Positions 8,081 through 14,684 of a stretch of DNA of 18,706 bases are shown piece by piece. A program made the translations under genes and the position numbers. The notes beneath the pieces are model-generated. The model searched no databases, was not told where the DNA came from, and saw only the letters and a list, made by a program, of their open reading frames with translations. Positions within the stretch are counted from its first letter, which is position 1. The number at the start of each line of letters is the position of its first letter. Origin of the DNA: Victivallales bacterium (GTDB lineage Bacteria > Verrucomicrobiota > Lentisphaeria > Victivallales > Victivallaceae); NCBI GenBank assembly GCA_030634125.1, contig DAOWBJ010000004.1:1-18706 (forward strand), read 5' to 3'.

Positions 8081-8104
8081 GTAAACCCGAATTAACGGGC
8101 TTAC
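8081..8104 (-). promoter_or_regulatory. Intercistronic hairpin upstream of the major capsid gene
   Basis: In the minus-strand RNA, GUAAGCCCG and CGGGUUUAC pair over nine positions around the loop UUAAUU, with one G-U wobble. On the other strand the same position would be an A-C mismatch, so the structure favours the minus-strand transcript. It lies in the 83-base gap between the decoration gene and the capsid gene. The following bases (CTTGTTAAAATAAAC) are not a firm uridine run, so it may be a partial terminator or, more likely, an mRNA processing or stability element that raises capsid mRNA. Confidence 0.55.
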
Positions 8105-8114
8105 CCCATTAATC

Positions 8115-10010
8115 TTATGCTTGTGGATTGGTTAGAATCCAATTTGTTCCGTCAAAGTACAAGAGCGCCGGGCAATCCGTTTGAATGTCAGTTGCGGCAG
8201 GCGCGCCACCACCAGCGACAAGAATCGCATCAGCGACTCCGTTGAATGTCAAAGTACATGCACCACCAGTGCAATCCGCGGCAGGTGCAATCAAAAGAAG
8301 GAAAATACCAGCTGCAAGAACTGGCGCGGGATCGGTTACTGCAACATAAGCGTCCGCAGCACCGGCGTCAACATCAAACAACATTATCGGATCGTTGTCT
8401 TTGCGTGTTGTCTGTGTTGCCGGGTTTTGCAGAACCCAGTTTACACCGTCGAAAACCAGAACAGCTGGCATTGTCGCGACAATATCGCCTGGCTGAAGTT
8501 CGTTTCCTTCGCCGTCGAAAATGTTGTCAGCGACACCATTGTACGTTATATCGGATGCAGCGTCATTGTCCAGATTCGGCGCGAGTAAAACGAGAGTTAA
8601 TCCAGCTGCCAATGCAATCACTGGATCGGTTACCGCAACATAAGCGTTCGCGGCGACTCCTGTGTCCGCTACTGTCAGAACGTCAGCTTCTTCGTCTTTT
8701 CGCGTAACTTCAATCGCGTCGTTTTGCAGAATCCAGTTTGCACCATCGAATATCAACACCGCTGGCATTGTTGCGACAATCGAACCCGCACGTAGCGCGT
8801 TTCCTTCACCATCCACGACAGCATCTGCGACGGTGTTATAAGTCAGACCCGTTGCACCGGTGTTGTCAAGATTTGGCGCTGTCAAAATAAGAGTTAATCC
8901 CGCTGCCAAAGCGATGACTGGATCGGTTACCGCGACATAAGCGTCCGCGGCGACTCCTGTGTCTGCTACTGTCAGAACGTCGGCTTTTTCGGCTTTACGC
9001 GTTACTTCAATCGCATCATTCTGTAAAATCCATCTTGTGTTAGTAACATCGTACTGCAATTCCATTGGAAGTGTTTGTACAATTGCACCTGCGCGAAGGG
9101 CGTTTCCTTCTCCGTCAACAATTGCCAAAGCCCCACCACCATTATAATCCAGTGTGGAAGCACCGGTATTATCATTAAGTGGATCATAGATTCTTACGTG
9201 AAGACGGTCTGCAAGCGGATAAAACGGGTCGGTAGCGACTGTGTAGGCATCAGCGGCTCCGGCGTCTAATCCCACAACAGTTCTTTCTTCATTGTCCTTC
9301 CAGGTCGTCTTTGTCGCTGGATTAAACAGAATAAAGCTCGTTCCATCGTAAACTACGTTCATCGGCAATGTCGTTACAATATCGCCAGCTAAAGGATTGT
9401 TTCCTTCACCGTCCAAGATGTTTTTCGCACCAAGACCGCCAACATTCAGGGTTGATGCGCCTGCATTGTCAGTATTTGGAGCAAGAACGATGAATTTTTG
9501 TCCGGTTTTGTACTCGTTGGGTGCCGGGATGGGCGTTATCGCATAAACATCCGCAGCGACTCCAACGTCCGCGGTAGCATCATAGCTCAGAGACGAATAT
9601 TCCGCATCCGTGGCGAAAGACCACAAATCGGAATCGGTTGCGCTTCGGAATTCTAGCAAATAACCAACTTCGACGCCCGATTTTGTCATCGTAAGTATTT
9701 GCGCATCGTAATTGCCTGTAACGTAAACAGGATCGCCGACTTTCGCGCGCGTGGCGCCTGTAATCGGTTCGCCTTCAATTCTGCTTCTTGGCGAAATCGT
9801 TAATTCTAACAACCCGTCACCTGTTTGTTCTGGTATGTGATGATCGCTGTAATCTGTGCATACGCCAACATACTTTCCCTGGATAATTCCAGCGGCTTCG
9901 GTGGCTGCCAGGTATCCTGTTGAAGTTCGAACGCTGTGATTACCTTTTTTAACCACGTCACCGCTTAAATGTTTCCCTGCGTAAGTGTCTGGATTCGGTA
10001 CTCTTCCCAT
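8115..10010 (-). CDS. Head decoration / head fibre protein with five tandem repeats
   Basis: A 631-residue acidic, Ala/Gly/Val-rich protein. Residues 1-149 form an N-terminal domain resembling phage head-decoration proteins, with GKHLSGDVVKKGNHSV at the start and VGDPVYVTGN near residue 95. Five repeats follow at residues 150-250, 251-351, 352-450, 451-549 and 550-631. Each runs through GVAADAYVAVTDP, APNLDNTGAT, a VDGEGNALRAGSIV turn and FDGANWILQN. The NTGA...GDI...YDGT plan is common in fibre proteins of tailed phages and suggests beta-rich, probably trimeric stalks. A capsid-bound decoration base with a projecting stalk is inferred from its place immediately upstream of the major capsid gene. 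A good AAGGAG site precedes the ATG. The last repeat has three extra cysteines. Confidence 0.7.
   Translation of the reverse strand: MGRVPNPDTYAGKHLSGDVVKKGNHSVRTSTGYLAATEAAGIIQGKYVGVCTDYSDHHIPEQTGDGLLELTISPRSRIEGEPITGATRAKVGDPVYVTGNYDAQILTMTKSGVEVGYLLEFRSATDSDLWSFATDAEYSSLSYDATADVGVAADVYAITPIPAPNEYKTGQKFIVLAPNTDNAGASTLNVGGLGAKNILDGEGNNPLAGDIVTTLPMNVVYDGTSFILFNPATKTTWKDNEERTVVGLDAGAADAYTVATDPFYPLADRLHVRIYDPLNDNTGASTLDYNGGGALAIVDGEGNALRAGAIVQTLPMELQYDVTNTRWILQNDAIEVTRKAEKADVLTVADTGVAADAYVAVTDPVIALAAGLTLILTAPNLDNTGATGLTYNTVADAVVDGEGNALRAGSIVATMPAVLIFDGANWILQNDAIEVTRKDEEADVLTVADTGVAANAYVAVTDPVIALAAGLTLVLLAPNLDNDAASDITYNGVADNIFDGEGNELQPGDIVATMPAVLVFDGVNWVLQNPATQTTRKDNDPIMLFDVDAGAADAYVAVTDPAPVLAAGIFLLLIAPAADCTGGACTLTFNGVADAILVAGGGAPAATDIQTDCPALLYFDGTNWILTNPQA
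8118..9563 (-). repeat. Five tandem coding repeats of about 300 bp in the decoration/fibre gene
   Basis: Repeat units begin at about 9563, 9260, 8957, 8660 and 8363 (lengths about 303, 303, 297, 297 and 246 bases). Units three and four are nearly identical in DNA over much of their length, for example in the segments encoding ADVLTVADTGVAA and AYVAVTDPVIALAAGLTL. This indicates recent duplication or gene conversion. The first and last units are more diverged. Confidence 0.85.
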
Positions 10011-10053
10011 TTTTTGCTCCTTATGAAAAGGTGAACTTATTTTTTCCTAACAT

Positions 10054-11574
10054 TTAATCGCGTTTTTTATAATCACGCGAAATTTTATTGATTCCAGCCT
10101 TCAGGAAATTGTCTTCTGTGTCAATGCCCTTAAACGTGGAAACCTTTTGTTTTTCTGGAAGCTCATCTAAAAATTCCAGAGCTTCGCCAGCTGCGACCAT
10201 CGCTTCGTCCTCAGAAGCCTGAGAACTCTGAAAATGCATCTTCAAGGAATCGAAAGTTATCTTTTTATTTTGGAAAACGAAATCTGACGGCGGTTCCGGT
10301 GTGTTTAATCCCGTTTTTGTCGGTGGTGGTGTCTTTTCAACTTGCTTTGTCAATCCAGTTGAGAATTTCAGGAACGCGTCTTCGTCTCCGCGCTGCGCTG
10401 ATTCCCATGCGAATTGTGCATCATCAACACAATAATCCGGTAAATCTGAATTTTTTACCGCCTTTGCTGATAATTTCATTTTCGCGTCGGACTTTCCGGT
10501 CATTACGCGCTTTCCTGATAACTCAATTTCCTTTGTTGACGATGCTGATAAAAGTTTGCGATAACCGTCGTCACCAGACATCATCATCCCGTCGCGGATC
10601 ATGTCATAAAGTAAATCCACCTTTCCTTCGAGTTCGCTGATTCGCTGGGTATCAAGTTTGTTATCCGGGGGAATCGGTTCTGTGATTGTCGGTGGCGGAA
10701 CAGGTGGAACCGGTGGAACCGGTGGGACTGGTGGGACTGGTGGAGTTGGTGGCGGACCGCCTGCTGGATCGACTGGCGGAGGCGGGGCTGGCGGAGGTGG
10801 CGCGCCATCCGCTGGGTTGCCTGCACCTGGTTTTTGAATATCGCCTTCTTTACTTGGAATTCGTTTCATAGGTCCTCCTTGGAAACATAATATTGTTTTA
10901 CCTCTGAATATCTCAACTTCTTGCTTTTTGCCTTCAATTTCGCGCGTTACTTTACGCACCGGGACATCTTTTATCGGCGTATTCCTGTTGTGTGGACCAT
11001 ATTGTCCGAATGATACTCCGTCTAATTCAAGTTCACCTTGCGGATTCGCAAATTCTGGAGAAATCGATGGAAATTCTCCAGATTGCAATCTTTCGTATGA
11101 GTCGCGGTCTTTTGGGATAATATCAAATATCATCGTGCGTTTCGGCTCCATTGTTACGTTTTCGCCTGTAACATCAATCTGTGAGCGTGTTTCTGATATG
11201 ATATTTTCAACATAACCGCCTAAAACGCGGTCTTTGTCGTGATCAGTTCCGTCCAAGAAAAAAGGATGGCGATAACCCAGCAGTTTCTCTTGTTCTTGCG
11301 CGATATTTACTATTTTGTCAACGCGCGCGGCGTCGAAACGTTGGAAAACCCCGTTGAGATCTTCTTTTCCGGTTTCGTAAAACCCTTCGAGATTGCGAAT
11401 TGCGAATTTATTGTTATCAAAATCTTCTTCGGCGTAAAATTGCGCTGCGAAGTCCGTTTTCGCGATAATTGCGTTAGCGTTTGTTTCCGCTTCTTCTAAA
11501 CTTTTACCATCAGCGATTTCCGCGTTAAACGCAAGCCTAAGACTTTCTGAGCGGGTTTTTTCATTATTTTTCAT
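10054..11574 (-). CDS. Mu gpI-like prohead protease/scaffold candidate with Pro-rich spacer
   Basis: A 506-residue protein. The N-terminal 235 residues carry segments typical of the Mu-type protease/scaffold class: YRHPFFLDGTDHDKDRVLGGYV near 100-121, MIFDIIPKDRDSYERL near 148, and SGEFPSISPEFANPQGEL near 165-182, where the phrase G-x-F-P-S-I-S-P-E-F is characteristic. A proline-rich spacer (257-303, with PPVPPVPPV repeats) joins it to a C-terminal half of helical character (RISELEGKVDLLYDMIRDGM at 311), a likely scaffold part. An AAGGA site five bases before ATG 11574 supports the start. It lies between the coiled-coil gene and the decoration gene, where Mu-like phages carry the protease/scaffold gene. 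I cannot name the catalytic residues from the sequence, so protease activity is an inference. Confidence 0.55.
   Translation of the reverse strand: MKNNEKTRSESLRLAFNAEIADGKSLEEAETNANAIIAKTDFAAQFYAEEDFDNNKFAIRNLEGFYETGKEDLNGVFQRFDAARVDKIVNIAQEQEKLLGYRHPFFLDGTDHDKDRVLGGYVENIISETRSQIDVTGENVTMEPKRTMIFDIIPKDRDSYERLQSGEFPSISPEFANPQGELELDGVSFGQYGPHNRNTPIKDVPVRKVTREIEGKKQEVEIFRGKTILCFQGGPMKRIPSKEGDIQKPGAGNPADGAPPPPAPPPPVDPAGGPPPTPPVPPVPPVPPVPPVPPPTITEPIPPDNKLDTQRISELEGKVDLLYDMIRDGMMMSGDDGYRKLLSASSTKEIELSGKRVMTGKSDAKMKLSAKAVKNSDLPDYCVDDAQFAWESAQRGDEDAFLKFSTGLTKQVEKTPPPTKTGLNTPEPPSDFVFQNKKITFDSLKMHFQSSQASEDEAMVAAGEALEFLDELPEKQKVSTFKGIDTEDNFLKAGINKISRDYKKRD
10691..10755 (-). repeat. 9-bp tandem repeat encoding Pro-Pro-Val
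   Basis: On the plus strand the units GGTGGAACC (twice) and GGTGGGACT (twice) with flanking variants follow one another, giving a run of P-P-V/T triplets in the protein. Such a short in-frame repeat can change copy number by slippage and so alter the length of the spacer between the two halves of the protease/scaffold candidate. Confidence 0.8.
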
Positions 11575-11583
11575 ATTTTTCCT

Positions 11584-12285
11584 TTATTTTTTGGACGGAG
11601 GTGATTTTGCTGCTAAATTATTTATTTCTTCTCGCATTTTTTCGTTTTCTGCTTTCATTTTCGCGGACCCGACGCGTAATTCTTCGTTCCCGTGCATTAA
11701 TTTTACCCTTTCGGCTTTGTGCGCTTCTTTTAGTTCCTTTTCTGCGGCTAACAGCTTGATGTTAGTATCGTTTTCATCTTTGATTTGTGTTAATTGCGTT
11801 TTATGGATCCCTGCTTCGTTTTTCAGCATTTCTTCAGATTGCTTTAATTCTGTGAACGAGTCGCGCAAGCTGTCGAGTTCGTTTGATTTTTCTTTTGATT
11901 CCTTCAGAATTTTTTCGTGTTTTATGGTGAAAAGTCGATAATCCTCTTGAGCAGCATCAATTTGTTTCTTAAGTTGCGCGTTTCTTAATACAAGTCCCTC
12001 TTTTTCGTTTTCAAGAAGTTTTTTTTCGGTTGCAATGAGTTTAATCTGTTCGTACTGGTCGCCCACCACGCGGAATGTTGGAATCGGTGTCGGTGCGACG
12101 ATATTAGCGCGAATTCGCTTTACAACAACGTTCGGAGCGAACCGGGATTTATCAATTCGGATTTCTTCATCAAATACCCCGCGCAAAAATACGGTTTTAG
12201 TTCCGTTTTCATCATTAAACGCGTCAAGGATCACAATTTTGATGCCGTCGTCGTGTTTTTCGTCTGAATTTTTTTCGTCTGACAT
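11584..12285 (-). CDS. Coiled-coil protein between portal and protease genes
   Basis: A 233-residue protein. Residues 1-85 are beta-prone (IKIVILDAFNDENGTKTVFLRG, then a VAPTPIPTFRVVG segment) and the rest, from about 80 to 225, is a continuous charged heptad-type helix (KKLLENEKEGLVLRNAQLKKQ and similar) ending in a basic SPPSKK tail. The ATG overlaps the portal stop as TAATG, with AAGGAG about eight bases upstream, so translation is probably coupled to the portal. Mu carries a head-morphogenesis gene (gpF/gp30) at this position; here it appears to be replaced. A scaffold-like or portal-associated assembly role is plausible but unproven. No family recognised. Confidence 0.65.
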   Translation of the reverse strand: MSDEKNSDEKHDDGIKIVILDAFNDENGTKTVFLRGVFDEEIRIDKSRFAPNVVVKRIRANIVAPTPIPTFRVVGDQYEQIKLIATEKKLLENEKEGLVLRNAQLKKQIDAAQEDYRLFTIKHEKILKESKEKSNELDSLRDSFTELKQSEEMLKNEAGIHKTQLTQIKDENDTNIKLLAAEKELKEAHKAERVKLMHGNEELRVGSAKMKAENEKMREEINNLAAKSPPSKK

Positions 12286-13811
12286 TATTCAAGCTCCTTG
12301 TCGTTTATAGGAGAATCCAATTGAGATACTCCTGGATTTGCAGAATCGCCTTTTATTTCTGTCGCGCGCCCATCTATAACAGGCGTTATTTTTGGTGGTG
12401 TCATTCCCGCTTGTCCGGGTTCTTTCATTGTGAGGAAATTCAACTCAGATTCCGGTTTTATCAGGTGTGTCATGTTCATTGCGCGTAGAATTGCGCGCGG
12501 TTCAAGTCCAGATAAATCTATTCCTAGAGTTTTCAACATAGAAAAGTTTTTGCGCAGTTCTTCGGTGTCGATTTCAGTGCCTAATTTGAATCTTGGCTGA
12601 TCTTCAGGGTTTTCTATTCCCAATTCGCGCATTAAAGATGGATTGTACTTGTGAATCAGCGGTGTTACGTTGTAATTAATAATATCTTCGAGGTAATATC
12701 TGTCATTCGCGGTATAGCTTACAAGAATGCTTTTTGCTGTTTTACTCGCTCGTTTTGTATCTCCGCCCGCGCCGCCTTCGCCTGTCATCACATGTGAGCT
12801 TCCCAGCCATAAATCCCCGACTTCTTTTATCTTTGCGCTGCGGAGTGTTTCTATTGCCGCGAAAGCAACGCCAGACATATCAATTACGTCAAGTTTCATC
12901 GGGATATTGCTGCCAAAGATGTGACCGCCTTTTTTTGCGGTCATTTCTTTAACGAATTCGTCCAAGACGGATTTGATCAGTTTCGGAGATATTTGATTGC
13001 TGCCGGAATATTTTGGATCGAAAGATGCTACTAATGACGGCTTATGATAAATCTCGATTGTGTTGCCTTGATAAGCAGTACAATCGGCGATCAGGCGCCA
13101 TGGATAATACGTTGATTCATAAAAACCGAGACAAAATCCGTCCTGGTCCTCAACGTCGTTATGACCTGCGATAATCCATTGTTCTTTTTCGTATTGAGTT
13201 AATCCGCGCGGGATTCCGCGCATCGTTTTACCGTCCGGCGCGACGAAATATTCGACTTTTTTCCATTCGTACACCGGATTTTTTGTTGATTTATGTTCAA
13301 GGTGCCAATTGCGAAAATCTGATTGTTTGATTGTTTTACACGGAATCCAGATTTGTTTTCCGTTGATTTTTACTATTCCCGGGTATTGACGGATAAAAGG
13401 CGTGCCAGTGGCAATTCCTTCGCTAGAGTGCCACAATAATCCGTGTCCTGCATATTTCCCGTAAAGTGGTATATGCTTAAAAATCTCATAGTACGCTAAA
13501 ATCTGTCTTGCGGTATTCCCTTCGAAAAAATATGGCAATCCTGCGACAAATTCGCGCCGCCCGTAAATAAAACGTGCAACTGAAGGATCGCGGACAATTT
13601 TTGTGAGAAATTCAGAGTCGTTCATCCAGGCGTTAGCTGGGAATTTCCATTGTAACAATTTGCCGGTCAATTTTTTTGACGCCCATGATTTTACGGTAAC
13701 GTAAGCGGCATCGTCATATTTTCCTCCCCGCCAGCGCATTTTTCCAAGCGCTATGGCGGCGCCAGTGAGTTTATGCTTTATTTTCTTTCTTATTTTTGCG
13801 AATATTGCCAT
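12285..13811 (-). CDS. Portal protein, Mu gp29/DUF935-like
   Basis: A 508-residue protein of the usual portal length. Near residues 73-95, VRDPSVARFIYGRREFVAGLPYFF is the type of helix and strand that opens the DUF935 fold. Further on, GDLWLGSSHVMTGEGGAGGDTKRAS followed by a helix and DIINYNVTPLIHKYNP matches the clip/stem part of this family (ILGQ-type loop, helix, then an N-rich turn). The last 60 residues are proline-rich and polar. It forms the ring through which DNA enters the head and to which terminase docks. No strong ribosome site precedes ATG 13811 (only GGG upstream), unlike other genes here. It is the first gene of the leftward late operon; the stop overlaps the next ATG as TAATG. 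Confidence 0.65.
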   Translation of the reverse strand: MAIFAKIRKKIKHKLTGAAIALGKMRWRGGKYDDAAYVTVKSWASKKLTGKLLQWKFPANAWMNDSEFLTKIVRDPSVARFIYGRREFVAGLPYFFEGNTARQILAYYEIFKHIPLYGKYAGHGLLWHSSEGIATGTPFIRQYPGIVKINGKQIWIPCKTIKQSDFRNWHLEHKSTKNPVYEWKKVEYFVAPDGKTMRGIPRGLTQYEKEQWIIAGHNDVEDQDGFCLGFYESTYYPWRLIADCTAYQGNTIEIYHKPSLVASFDPKYSGSNQISPKLIKSVLDEFVKEMTAKKGGHIFGSNIPMKLDVIDMSGVAFAAIETLRSAKIKEVGDLWLGSSHVMTGEGGAGGDTKRASKTAKSILVSYTANDRYYLEDIINYNVTPLIHKYNPSLMRELGIENPEDQPRFKLGTEIDTEELRKNFSMLKTLGIDLSGLEPRAILRAMNMTHLIKPESELNFLTMKEPGQAGMTPPKITPVIDGRATEIKGDSANPGVSQLDSPINDKELE

Positions 13812-13876
13812 TTGAACCCGTTTTCAGAAAAAATTTTATTTAATTTGACTTTCCTGAAATTACGTCCATACTTTAT

Positions 13877-13903
13877 ATTGTACACGAAAAATAAATAAAA
13901 CAA
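13877..13903 (-). promoter_or_regulatory. Possible promoter for the leftward head operon
   Basis: On the minus strand TTGTTT (13898-13903) and TACAAT (13877-13882) stand 15 bases apart, upstream of the portal gene. The spacing is short of the usual 17, and AT-rich DNA gives such matches by chance. The TSS would lie about 60 bases before the portal ATG. Confidence 0.3.
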
Positions 13904-13960
13904 CTTAAATTTATTATTTTTCTTGCTTTTCTGGTTTTTTTCATTAAACTTTTAATTGGC

Positions 13961-14070
13961 GGGACGTAAAATGCGCAGGTTAAAAATTATCATTGGTAAT
14001 TATGGCTTCAATGCCTTGATTATATTTTTTTACCTGCGGCTGTGAATTCGTCCCTCACAGCCTTCTTTTA
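13961..14070 (+). ncRNA. Candidate structured small RNA ending in an intrinsic terminator
   Basis: No open frame of note crosses this stretch. On the plus strand CGCAGGT (13974-13980) pairs with ACCTGCG (14032-14038), enclosing a second helix, AATTATGGC (13998-14006) with GCCTTGATT (14013-14021), which has one mismatch and the loop TTCAAT. Directly after comes the terminator stem GGCTGTGA/TCACAGCC and TTCTTTT. Upstream GGGACG (13961-13966) is complementary to CGTCCC (14049-14054) in the terminator loop, so a pseudoknot or an alternative fold is possible. The 5' end is not fixed; no clear promoter is seen. It could be a phage small RNA or a 5' leader that controls the downstream plus-strand genes by attenuation. 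Confidence 0.45.
14038..14070 (+). terminator. Rho-independent terminator
   Basis: GGCTGTGA (14038-14045) and TCACAGCC (14055-14062) form an eight-base-pair perfect stem with a nine-base loop, followed by TTCTTTTA. The uridine run is on the plus side. No protein gene on the plus strand precedes it within this window, which implies that the terminated transcript is non-coding or an attenuated leader. Confidence 0.7.
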
Positions 14071-14080
14071 TTTGAAAAAC

Positions 14081-14147
14081 TGCAATGTAGTAGAGCGGTA
14101 AAGGAATTTTAAACTCTTTCATTCTCTTTTATGGGAATCACATTGCA
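14081..14147 (+). other. Three-stem tRNA-like fold without D arm
   Basis: TGCAATGT (14081-14088) and ACATTGCA (14140-14147) pair perfectly over eight positions. Inside are AAAGG (14100-14104) with TCTTT (14115-14119), and ATTCTC (14121-14126) with GGGAAT (14133-14138). The outline is a tRNA-like junction of 67 bases, but there is no pairing for a D arm, the middle loop has ten bases and the right loop lacks the TTCRA pattern. A decayed tRNA, a tRNA mimic or a regulatory RNA would all fit. Confidence 0.4.
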
Positions 14148-14155
14148 AATTAACA

Positions 14156-14193
14156 ACTCTTGTGAACCAAGAGTAAGCCCGCTCTTAACGGGT
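14156..14193 (+). other. Pair of hairpins with alternative pairing
   Basis: ACTCTTG (14156-14162) pairs perfectly with CAAGAGT (14168-14174) around TGAAC. CCCG (14178-14181) pairs with CGGG (14189-14192), extended by a G-T pair. AAGAG (14169-14173) could instead pair with CTCTT (14182-14186), and GCCC (14177-14180) with GGGC (14194-14197), so two exclusive folds exist. They lie just before the tRNA-like gene and the plus-strand operon. Confidence 0.4.
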
Positions 14194-14213
14194 GGGCAAC
14201 TTTGAAAATTACT

Positions 14214-14284
14214 GCGGGTGGCAGGTCGGCATCTGAACATGGCTCATAACCATGACCAAACCGGTTCGACTCCGGTACCTCGCT
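14214..14284 (+). tRNA. Degenerate tRNA-like gene, anticodon CAT (Met/fMet/Ile2)
   Basis: The anticodon arm is perfect: CATGG and CCATG enclose CTCATAA, giving anticodon CAT. The T arm is also perfect: ACCGG and CCGGT enclose TTCGACT, which fits TTCRANY. The variable loop is ACCAA. The D arm has only three pairs (CAG/CTG) around GTCGGCAT. The acceptor is faulty: 5' GCGGGT can pair with 3' ACC-CGC only if a T is bulged, as if one G of the 5' run were missing. No CCA is encoded. It may be a decayed phage tRNA, an atypical functional one or the result of a one-base assembly error. An fMet-like unpaired acceptor start cannot be excluded. Confidence 0.55.
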
Positions 14285-14302
14285 AAAATTTAAGGAAATT
14301 TT

Positions 14303-14671
14303 ATGAATTCTCGTAATCGACGATACAAACGTGGATTTTTACAGAAGAATCGGGGGATAAGAAAACCGAGAAAAACCGGTAACTTTGGTGGAACGCGCAG
14401 AAAAGCCTCTGAATTATCTAAAAAAGCACAAAATTATTACAAAAATGAGAAACAGCCAGTAAAAGTCGCCATAATTATCGGCGCGGTCATTATATTTTGC
14501 GTGATTTTGATACTCGTTGTGCGCGGGTGTGATTCGAACAAAACAGAGAATGTTTACGAGACTTACAAAGATGTGATTGATGAAACTTTCAATGATATGA
14601 TTGAAAAAGAGTTGAAAGACGCTGAAGGTATTTTGGAATATTACCGAGAAGAAGAAAACCAAAATAAATAA
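14303..14671 (+). CDS. Small single-pass membrane protein
   Basis: A 122-residue protein starting six bases after AAGGA. Residues 1-52 are very basic (RNRRYKRGFLQKNRGIRKPRK), 54-74 are one hydrophobic helix (KVAIIIGAVIIFCVILILVV), and 75-122 are acidic and helical. By the positive-inside rule the N-terminus stays in the cytoplasm, where it could bind nucleic acid, and the acidic tail lies outside. A Cys follows the membrane segment (RGCDSN), but no cleavable lipobox signal is evident. It is the first gene after the tRNA-like element and is followed after 14 bases by the winged-helix protein gene, so both are probably co-transcribed. Function unknown; a membrane anchor for phage DNA replication is one speculation. 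Confidence 0.6.
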   Translation: MNSRNRRYKRGFLQKNRGIRKPRKTGNFGGTRRKASELSKKAQNYYKNEKQPVKVAIIIGAVIIFCVILILVVRGCDSNKTENVYETYKDVIDETFNDMIEKELKDAEGILEYYREEENQNK

Positions 14672-14684
14672 CCTGGAGATAAAA

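Noticed and set aside
8181..8707. Two plus-strand frames opposite the repeat region of the decoration gene
   Set aside because: They are open because of the biased, repeated codon content of the minus-strand gene, and their products look like low-complexity chance sequence.
8118..9563. CRISPR array
   Set aside because: The repeats are about 300 bases long, coding and in frame, without short repeat/spacer alternation.
13845..13874. Plus-strand promoter TTGACT with TACTTT at 18-base spacing
   Set aside because: The -10 matches consensus at only three positions and the region is AT-rich; too weak to list.
14081..14147. A second complete tRNA gene
   Set aside because: The outer stem is perfect, but no D arm pairs, the middle loop has ten bases and the T loop lacks TTCRA, so it is listed only as tRNA-like.
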